From positions 21,532,001 to 21,596,000 of the forward strand of contig OY756962.1 of assembly GCA_963580455.1 (NCBI GenBank): a DNA stretch of 64,000 nucleotides, given 5' to 3'. Within the stretch, counting starts at the first letter, position 1, and every line of letters starts with the position of its first letter. Shown one piece after another: positions 56,221 to 64,000 of the stretch. The stretch is from Euonymus europaeus (Eukaryota > Streptophyta > Magnoliopsida > Celastrales > Celastraceae). The position numbers were made by a program, and so were the translations under genes. The notes under the pieces are model-generated. The model worked only from the letters and a program-made list of their open reading frames with translations, searched no databases and was not told where the DNA came from.

Positions 56221-57074
56221 TTTTGTGGTTATATGAACTCTTTGGTTAAATATATATATATATATATGCAAATGTCATGCTTTTAGTCTAGTGCCCGCAT
56301 GCACTGAAGTAAAACAATTGAATATTGGTGTTATTAACCTTATTGTCTATAAATTATATTAAATTGCTACTTTTATTACATCTTGATTAAATTGTTTGGT
56401 ACAAGTAAAATTAACTTTTGTATTTGTATGTTGATGTTGCAAAAGTGCATTGTTTAATCATATAAACTCACACGTACATCTTTGTATGCTATTCATGTAT
56501 GTTTTCTAGTTATATGAATTGTTGAATCAATTGCATGTTATATGTCACGTTTGAATACAAAATTATATATGCATGCTATTAATTGATCTTTCCATATGTC
56601 AATTGAAATGATAAATTCTGTATATTTTATATTTAATTGATATATACAAGTGATATATTTTAATTGGTTTAATCTATTGAAACCTGAGCATAGAAACTAA
56701 ACATTTTTAAAGTGTTATTGATTGATCTAAATTTAATAATTAGTGATTCTTTATAATCATATTTATTTGGTATATTGGTATACTTGGCTTGTTATATCGA
56801 TTATTTTAATTTGATGTTGGTACATAACTTGTCACATTTTATTTGTGCTTTAGAATTGTGGTATCTTGGAAAGTTCTGTCTAGGAAAGGGGTTACCTAAT
56901 TGCGCGCCATATTATTTGGAAGGCCCCCTCTTTCCTGGGAACCAACCTAGTTGCTAATTTTCTAAGACACAAATTTATTTGACAAGGTATATACCTTAAA
57001 GTGTTTTATAGTTTTCATTGTGATTGTAGTGATTATATTATTTTTATTACTCACTCCAATATTTGATATTGTAG
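56203..57074 (+). other. AT-rich untranslated leader of copia copy 2, possibly an intron
   Basis: About 870 bases without coding content lie between the 5' LTR and the first recognisable Gag-type sequence. It begins with a donor-like AAG/GTGATT and ends with an acceptor-like site at 57074, so it could be spliced from subgenomic RNA. Copy 1 lacks this leader entirely. Confidence 0.4.
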
Positions 57075-58060
57075 TGAAAGATTGAACAAAATCAACAAGC
57101 CTACAATGAGTTACCCACCCTCCCTAGTGGAGGTGATGATATTGCCCCTGGTGTTGTGAACCCAGGTGGCGTGGCTACTCCTAATGGAGGTATGCCGATG
57201 ACTACTCATGTTGGAGACATGTCTGTTGCTGCTACAACTGTTGGAATCGGGAATAATATTCCTATGACAAACAGGATGATTCCTGTAATTCCCGTTGAAA
57301 AGCCGAAAAAGGCTAAAAGCAAGGGAAAAGCTTCCAAGCAAGCTCACTTGGTTGAGCATAGTGACGATGAAGAGATGTTGGCTGCTGTAGTCACCCAAGT
57401 AAACTTGGTGACTAACACCAAAGACTGGTGGGTGGACACTGGTGCAACCAAACACATCTGCATCGATAGAGACCTCTTCACATCTTATGAGAAGAATGAT
57501 GATGGAGAGAAGATCTTCATCGCTAACTTTGATCCAGCCACTATTGAAGGAACTGGAGAGGTTATTCTGAAGTTCACCTCAGGCAGGAAGCTCGCTCTGC
57601 GAAATGTACTACATGTTCCAGAGATTCGTAAGAATTTGATTTCTGTGCCTGTGATGATAAGTAAGGGATTCAAGGTTGTGTTTGAATCCAATAAATTTGT
57701 AGCTTCCAAGGATGGAACTTATGTGGGGAAATGGTATCTGTGTGATGGGCTTTTCAAAGCCAACATTGCTGTAATTGATAAAAACAGCAAATTTCTATAC
57801 CCAAAATCCATTATGAATAAAAATGAATCTTCAGTTTACATTGTCGTCTCTCCATACTTATGGCATGGTAGATTAGGACATGTAAACTATGGTACAATGA
57901 AAAAGTTGGCAAACTTGGATTTAATTCCCAAATTTAATTTGGATGTCAACCATAAATGTGAAACATGTGTTGAAGCAAAGTTTTCCAAGAAACCCTTTCA
58001 TACAATTGAAAGAAGTACTTCATTACATTTATTGATGATTGTACTCGGTATTGCTATGTT
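57075..58060 (+). pseudogene. copia Gag remnant, protease, pre-integrase (copy 2)
   Basis: The N-terminal frame (EQNQQAYNELPTLPSGGDD...) reaches NRMIPVIPVEKP, the start of the Gag domain in such elements. It then passes in frame directly to KKAKSKGKASKQAHLVEHSDD, skipping the UBN2 Gag core and the zinc knuckle that copy 1 still has. The protease active site VDTGATKHI is intact. Pre-integrase has LWHGRLGHVNYGT and the C-x2-C of the HHCC finger (CETC). The frame ends at 58069 after a 73-bp deletion relative to copy 1, removing the region with the first catalytic Asp of integrase (IHSDLCD in copy 1). Confidence 0.85.
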
Positions 58061-58733
58061 TATTTGTTAACTAGCAAAAACGAAGTGATTGACAGCTTTA
58101 TTAACTATAAAAATGAGGTTGAGAATCAACTTGGGAAAAAGATCAAGGCATTAAGATCTGATAGAGGAGGAGAATATGATTTTACTTCTTTTGATGAGTT
58201 GTGTACTGAGTTTGGTATCATCCATCAAACAACAGCACCATATACACCTCAGCAAAATGGAATTGCTGAAAGAAAAAACAGAACTTTAAAGGAAATGGTA
58301 AATTCCATGTTAATAAGTTCTGGTGTACCACAAAACTTGTGGGGGGAAGCAGTACTAACTGCTAATTATATTCTTAATAGAATGCCCACAAGAAAACAGG
58401 TAGTATTCCATATGAGATGTGGAATAAGAGACCACCTTCTTTCAAATACTTGAAAGTGTGGGGGTGCCTGGCTAAGGTGGCAGTATCTCCACCCAAGCAA
58501 GTCAAACTTGGACCTAAAACTGTGGATTGCATATTTTTGGGATATGCTCAAAATAGCAATGCATTCAGATTTTTGGTACACAAATCTGAGATAGATGATA
58601 TCCATGTAAATACAATAATGGAAACAAGAGATGCAGAATTCTTTGAGGAAATATTTCCCTGCAAAAGAAGTGAAATCTCTCAGAAAAGAAATAGAGATTC
58701 AAACTTTGAGAAAGAACAAAATGAAGATTAAGA
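58061..58733 (+). pseudogene. copia integrase core and C-terminal part (copy 2)
   Basis: The core continues in a new frame from 58064: IKALRSDRGGEYDF and the TTAPYTPQQNGIAERKNRTL block with the catalytic Glu. A one-base deletion in a C run (about 58385; copy 1 has four C, copy 2 three) shifts the frame again. The GKKxxL/PxKQV C-terminal segment is read in the frame starting at 58417, with the chromo-like WGCLAKV and FLGYAQNS. It ends in a stop at 58729-58731. Confidence 0.85.
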
Positions 58734-60360
58734 GGTTGATGAACCAAGAAGGAGCAAGAGACCAAAAGTCTCAAAGTCCTTTGGTCCTGAGTTTCTAACA
58801 TATATGTTAGAAACGGAGCCTCAGACATTCAAGGAAGCAATGTCAACTCCAGATGCTCCATTATGGAAAGAAGCTGTAAATAGCGAAATAGAATCCATCC
58901 TAAGTAATCATACTTGGGAATTGGTTAATCTCCCACCCGGGAATAAACCAATTGGATGTAAATGGATTTTTAGAAAAAAGCTTAAGGCTGACGGATCCAT
59001 AGATAAGTACAAAGCAAGGCTTGTAGCAAAAGGGTTTAGACAAAAGGAAGGTCTAGACTACTTTGATACTTATTCACCAGTCACGAGAATTACATCTATA
59101 AGGATGTTAATTTCTATAGCCTCGCTATATGACTTGATGATTCACCAAATGGATGTGAAAACAGCATTCTTAAACGGTGAACTCAATGAAGAGATATATA
59201 TGGAACAACCCGAAGGGTTTAAGGTCAAAGGACAAGAACACAAAGTGTGTAAACTTGTCAAGTCTCTATATGGACTAAAGCAAGCCCCAAAACAATGGCA
59301 TGAAAAATTTGACCAAGTAGTGATTCGAGATGGATTTCGAATTAACGAGTGTGACAAATGTGTCTACACAAAATTGGCAAACAATGATTGTGTAATCATT
59401 TGTCTATATGTCGATGATATGCTAATTCTTGGTCAAAATATTGAGATCATCAACAAAACCAAGAAAATGTTATCAAAGAATTTTGACATGAAAGACATGA
59501 GTGAAGCGGATGTGATACTAGGCATTAAAATTTCCAGAACATCGGAAGGCCTAGCGTTATCTCAGTCACACTATATAGAGAAAGTGATTGAAAGGTTTAA
59601 AGGACATGACATTAAAGATGCTAATAGTTCGTTTCTCCCTTATCTGGTCTTACATAAGAATACTGGAGATAGTATTAAACAATTGGAATATTCTCGAATT
59701 ATAGGCAGTGTAATGTACATCATGAACTGCACAAGGCCAGATATTGCGTACTCTGTTAGTAAACTAAGCAGATACACAAGTAATCCTGGACATGAGCATT
59801 GGAAAGCTCTATTGAGAGTATTGGGGTATCTAAACAAAACAAAAAATAATGTTTTGAACTATGGAAAGTACCCAGCTGTTTTAGAAGGATACACTGATGC
59901 TAATTGGATTGCAGATTCAGAAGAATCTAAATCCACAAGTGGCTATGTATTTCTTCTAGGAGGGGCGGCTGTTTCATGGAAGTCCTCAAAGCAAACGTGC
60001 ATAGCACGGTGTACGATGGAATCAGAATTCATAGCTTTGGATAAAGCTGGTGAAGAAGCAGAGTGACTTCGTCACTTTTTGGAGGACATTCCAATATGGC
60101 CAAAGCCTGTGCCTGCAATTTGCATTCATTGTGATAATCAAGCTGCAATTGCAAAAACACAAAACTTGATGTATAACGGTAAGTCTAGACATATTCGCCG
60201 TAGACATAATACCGTAAGACAGTTACTTTCTACTGGAATAATTTCCATAGACTTTGTGAAGTCTAAAGAAAACCTAGCGGATCCGTTTACTAAAGGTTTG
60301 AGTAGAGAGGTGACAGACTGCGCATCGAGGGGAATGGGCTTAAAAGCCGTAACTCAATAA
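58732..60360 (+). pseudogene. copia reverse transcriptase and RNase H (copy 2), one nonsense codon
   Basis: The frame is long and nearly intact. After a stop at 58731 it continues EVDEPRRSKRPKVSKSF and enters RT: WKEAVNSEIESI, LPPGNKPIGCKWIFRKK, the conserved LVAKGFRQKEGLDY, AFLNGELNEEIYMEQPEGF, SLYGLKQAPKQWHEKF and the catalytic YVDDMLI near 59410. RNase H has GYTDANWIADSEESKSTSGYVF and a downstream EAE followed by a TGA (60064-60066) where the family has Trp (TGG). It then resumes with LRHFLEDIP, CDNQAAIA and ENLADPFTKGL, ending at 60360. It is one base change and one upstream stop away from an open Pol C-terminal half. Confidence 0.88.
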
Positions 60361-60927
60361 GTTATCTCGATGGAAACCTAACCTAGCAAGTGGAGATCCC
60401 ATGGACTAGGTTCAATAGGAAAACATAAGTTGAGAATAACTTAAGTGTGAGCGGTATGGAGTTTTACTCCATCCTATTCCTTGGATGCACTAAGTACTGC
60501 TAAAAAGCGTGTTGAGGTTAAGCTATGCTTTTAATGATTCCTATATCTTGTAAATATACAAGTGGAGTATTAGAGAATACTCTTGATAGGACATCACCTA
60601 TGTGAGTGAAGAGCAAGGCCGACTCTATGAAAATATTTAAAAAGGCGATATTTTCTAAAGCGCTCACAACCCAAGATGTTCATGGCCGAAACAATGAACA
60701 CAACCGAGAACCAATTATGAACTGGATTAGTATTGTGCGAGGTTTATTGTCTGGGCTTACAAAAACAACTGGCAGTTGAAGGCTTTAGTCCACTGACTAG
60801 TTAAGTAAGCCCGATAGACTTTCACTAGGGAAGGTTCAAAGTTAAAAGCTACCTATCTCGAAGCAGTATTTTTCTTAATGTACTCTCATATTTCTTTCGA
60901 GTTTGAAAAGTCGTCTGTTTCCATTTA

Positions 60928-60937
60928 TGTGGGGGAT
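60928..60937 (+). promoter_or_regulatory. Polypurine tract of copia copy 2
   Basis: TGTGGGGGAT directly precedes TGTTGG of the 3' LTR. It is identical to that of copy 1. Confidence 0.75.
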
Positions 60938-61759
60938 TGTTGGATTAAATGTTCAACAACTTTTCAAAAGATTGTGGAAGACAATCAAAAGATAATGGAG
61001 GAATTTGTGGCTTGTTTTAGGGGTTAGTGGTGCACTAACATAATGGGAAACATAGTGGATGATTTTAGGGTTAGTGGTGCACTAACGGTGCACTAACATA
61101 AAAGATGGAATATTTTTTAGTTCTTATTGGGTTATAAATAGAGCTCTCCCAAAGCTTGTATTACATTGAATTTGAAGCAAAAATTCTCTTCATCTTGCTC
61201 CCAATTTTCTTACTAAAAACTCTATTCTCTTGCTTCCATTTCATTTCACATCTTTGAGAGTACAAGTTCGATTTTGGTTCGTAAGTATCGTTTGTTTAGA
61301 AGTGTCTCTAACAAACGGTGAAAGAGTGTTGTATCTTGGGAGGTGTTCGTCCAAGGAGAGCTAAGACATCCGTGGCTGGCGTAAATCACCTTAAGGAGAT
61401 TCGGTTTTGTCGTGCCTCACTCCATCAATTCTTTCAACTACTTGATCTCCACTCGTTTTGGTAATTGGTGGTAACATTTATTGGTTTTATTGTATTGGTT
61501 ATATATTGATATCTAAACTTCTTTATTATTGTCATATATATATATATATATGTATGTGTGAACATAATTTATGCTTGCCCTATCTTCATCAACTTGCCTA
61601 GAGTTTGGTAAAATAATTCTTGTATCAATTTGTTTATCTATTAACATATAAGCATTTGTGTATTTGTGATATATAAATTGTTGTTGCTGCTGTGTGTTGT
61701 ATTGTTCAATTGTGATATTAATATCAAAAGCAAGTTTCTATTGTTTAACTTATCCAACA
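60938..61759 (+). repeat. 3' LTR of copia copy 2
   Basis: Nearly identical to 55382-56202. It carries an 11-base duplication of GGTGCACTAAC near 61086 that the 5' LTR lacks, plus a shorter ACTTCTTTATT block. The TATAAATAG box is at 61133-61141. It retains the pairing segment TAAATCACCTTAAG near 61382-61395. Confidence 0.95.
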
Positions 61760-61764
61760 GAAAC

Positions 61765-63397
61765 ATGTAGCACCGGCTTGAGTGGGCGCTATCACAAGTT
61801 TCTGTAGTGTCAAACTTGGTAGTACTATGGTGGTTCTGGGTGAGCTAGAGGGAGTGAAGTGCAAACTATAACAGGCCTAACTTTTCATCCTAAAAGATCC
61901 GGGCCAAAAAACTCACAAGAAAAAATCCGTGCGAGCAAGTATGGGATGGCCCAAAGCGGACAATATCTTCTAGGCGCAAGGGTAGAGCTCAGTACTTGTC
62001 CAAGAGTTGATCAAAAAGTAAATTATATGATTCTATATAATTTTGGCTGACATATAAGACATGGAAAATCTGAGATATTATGACTGAGACAAATATAAGG
62101 TCAAATGAAGTGATAAGCTCAGAGTTTATAACTTGTAAGGCAAGTCTAAACTCCAAAAATTCAGGTAACTATGTTCTTGATGCCAAACAATCAGCATTTA
62201 AGTATTAAAAGCCAAACCCTAAAGCTGACCAATCTATTTATGTTCATAGAGCGAGATTGCCAGAACAATGAACACCATAATCTGCAGCATTTAGGGATTA
62301 AACCCATATCTCTAGCTAGATACAACAGACTGAGATGAATCTTCAATCTGGTCTTCATAATATTCTGTCAACCAACAACAAGAGAACACGTTTATATGTA
62401 TTTTAAAGGCCAAAAAAAACTGCCATGACCATGATTTTGTTGCTGTAAAAGAGCGTCTCAGAGAATGATTCGTTCAGAATACGATTTGCTACTCATAGTT
62501 TGGATGCCTCAGAGTAGTGTAAATCTTGTGTGTTCTTGATTTATTTTCTTGTTGTTTGTTCGATCTGTTTCTAACACAGTTAATGTGATACCTGTACAAT
62601 CTACCACAACAGAATTCATGGGATCAACAAAACCTGCAGCCGTAAATAACGACGCCATAATGATCAATTAGAAATTGTGCCTTGAGTAAGGTTTCCTGAA
62701 TATGAAAGTGAAACTGAAGGATACCTTGATTCTTGGTATCACTAATTAGTTCATATTTGACTGAGGATAGAACTCCTGCAGGAAGTATTCAGCTACTGTT
62801 GACGCACTCATAGTAAAAACAATGATTTTGAATAGACCCATATACTATATAAGTATATAGTCACAACTATCGATTATATAGTGAGTTAGGCTTGTGTTGT
62901 TAGGGTGATTTTGTAAGTACACATTAATTTGTAATTATGTTGGTATGAGCATAAACAATGCTAACATAGCTTCAATTATCGAGCTTTATTTGAAATTTTC
63001 TAGTCGAGATCAAAGCTGCATAGCAAGTGTTCCCACTATAGGTTCGTCTACTCTAGATCAAAGTTAAGTAGGAGGTGTGGTTCCTCTTGACTGTCCATTG
63101 GTTTGCGTTATCCGTTGATGAGCTGCTTCCTGCTTCCTGCTTTCTATCTTTTGCCTATATACTTCAATGGCTACATTCTTCTTATTTTTTGTACCTCCAT
63201 CTTTGCCTAATTACTGGTGATTGAGATAGTTCGTCCTTCGGCTCGTGGCTCATGTGCTTGTGCCAGTTTTCAAGTCTGGTTCATAGATTGGCTAGTTATT
63301 CTATTTGATAAGATTCATTATTTTTACTATTTCTTTTTTGCATCTATAAATGGCATTCACTAATCTTTTGTCCTGCTTCCCTGTTTATATCTTTCAG
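61765..63397. other. Intergenic or intronic stretch, no gene found
   Basis: The first 200 bases contain GC-richer words but no supported frame. The rest is AT-rich with stops in all frames. Possibly upstream intron of the exon at 63398. Confidence 0.4.
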
Positions 63398-63617
63398 TCT
63401 GCCCCGCCCTGTTGATTATTTAGACAGTGATGACTTGGGCATGTCAGTTGTCCGTGGGGACAAAAGAAGCTTTGACAAATTTGAAGTGGAACAAGATTCA
63501 TCATCGTCTCAGGGCATGTGTGGAAAAGACTGAAGATCTGGGTATAGAAAAACAAACGAAAGCCAAAAATCCTTCACTTGTGGAGGACTGGTGTGGAGAT
63601 TCTTTGGAAAGCAAAAG
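63398..63617 (+). pseudogene. Exon-like segment of an unidentified gene, apparently frameshifted
   Basis: After an acceptor (TATCTTTCAG) one frame reads LPRPVDYLDSDDLGMSVV and continues with KRSFDKFEVEQDSSSS to a stop at 63531-63533. A second frame carries on with coding-like sequence (EKTEDLGIEKQTKAKNPSL, then EDWCGDSLESKR) to a donor-like AAAAG/GTATCT at 63617/63618. Both halves look genuine, so a one-base indel near 63520-63530 (mutation or assembly error) may separate them. I do not recognise the family. Confidence 0.35.
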
Positions 63618-63956
63618 GTATCTTTGGGAAATGTTTGTTTGTACTATAAGCAGGCCAAGTTTATTGAGGGCATTGACATAGTTGCAATTGGCATACATCT
63701 TGACAGTTTGGTGGGGAAACTAATGATATAAAATATTTTAAAAGTTGTCTTGGTGATGTGATGAATGATGTCAATAAGGTGGCAAACATGAGCTGGTTGA
63801 GGGTGCTATATATGATTATGTTATTGTTTAAAGCAAGTTGCCAATTAACAAAGTTTAATTTGGTCATTTTCTTATGAGAACGAATTTAAAATGAAGAATC
63901 TCAACAGATTATGGGGTGCCCTTTTGTCTCTATTGTAATTGTTGATCTTTTTGCAG

Positions 63957-64000
63957 AATGATAATGGGATTTCAGTATGTTCATTTTCTTCCTTTGTGTA
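63957..64000 (+). other. Possible next exon, cut by the window end
   Basis: A T-rich tract and CAG acceptor (TTTTTGCAG ending at 63956) precede AATGATAATGGGATTTCAG, open in at least one frame to the window edge. It would follow the exon-like segment at 63398-63617. Confidence 0.25.

Larger units (their letters stand above)
55382..61759 (+). mobile_element. Ty1/copia retrotransposon copy 2, complete LTRs with 5-bp TSD
   Basis: The 5' LTR (55382-56202, 821 bp) and 3' LTR (60938-61759, 822 bp) are nearly identical and flanked by the direct repeat GAAAC (55377-55381 and 61760-61764). The internal region runs PBS position, AT-rich leader, remnant of gag, protease, pre-integrase, integrase, reverse transcriptase, RNase H and polypurine tract. 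The insertion is about 380 bp past the KLCR stop codon, in the same orientation. Despite its young LTRs the coding region is defective (gag deleted, frameshifts, two stops), so it must have been mobilised with proteins supplied in trans or been damaged afterwards. Confidence 0.95.

Noticed and set aside
1..64000. CRISPR arrays, bacterial operons, rRNA genes
   Set aside because: None seen; the window is plant nuclear DNA and the tandem repeats found lack spacer structure.

Overview
This is nuclear DNA of a flowering plant, almost certainly a eudicot. It has AT-rich introns with canonical GT-AG sites, two plant-type multi-domain genes, and roughly half of it is plant transposable elements (hAT, CACTA/EnSpm, Ty3/gypsy, Ty1/copia). 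I cannot resolve the species from sequence alone. All family assignments come from reading translations by eye; no database search was run.

Layout. (1) 1-5365 looks like the tail of a long intron that carries a dead hAT element on the minus strand. (2) 5366-16579 holds nine exons of MBD9, a chromatin protein with MBD, FYRN/FYRC, DDT-like, bromodomain-like and PHD modules; its N-terminal exon lies outside the window. (3) 16580-21300 is 3' flank with a CT microsatellite, a CACTA-type terminus at 20402 and a small exon-like ORF. (4) 21.3-26.7 kb is a decayed Tat-like Ty3/gypsy element on the minus strand with an additional ORF on the opposite strand. (5) 26.7-31.77 kb is a CACTA/EnSpm element joined to the protease region of that Ty3 element. 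(6) 32-38.2 kb contains an isolated exon-like segment and a 'putative plant transposon protein' ORF of 395 codons. (7) 38.2-42.2 kb is a copia element (copy 1) with a truncated 5' LTR. (8) 42.2-50.7 kb is mostly non-coding, with a copia 3' remnant, a possible Helitron end and exon-like pieces of an unidentified minus-strand gene. (9) 52.1-55.3 kb is a kinesin-light-chain-related TPR gene (KLCR2-like), complete in two coding exons plus a 5'UTR intron. (10) 55,382-61,759 is a young copia element (copy 2) with full LTRs and a 5-bp target duplication, about 380 bp downstream of the KLCR stop codon. (11) The right edge carries the start of another exon-bearing locus.

The two host genes have separate roles: MBD9 in chromatin remodelling and KLCR at cortical microtubules. 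They are not an operon or a cluster. The most interesting observation concerns the two copia copies. The sequence just inside the 5' LTR, where a tRNA primer-binding site is expected, is instead perfectly complementary (16 bp in copy 1, 14 bp in copy 2) to a segment inside the element's own LTR. Four positions of this pairing differ between the copies and are compensated on both sides. That is what an intramolecular (self-priming or leader-pairing) interaction would produce. Both copies are otherwise defective and carry different, partly complementary deletions.
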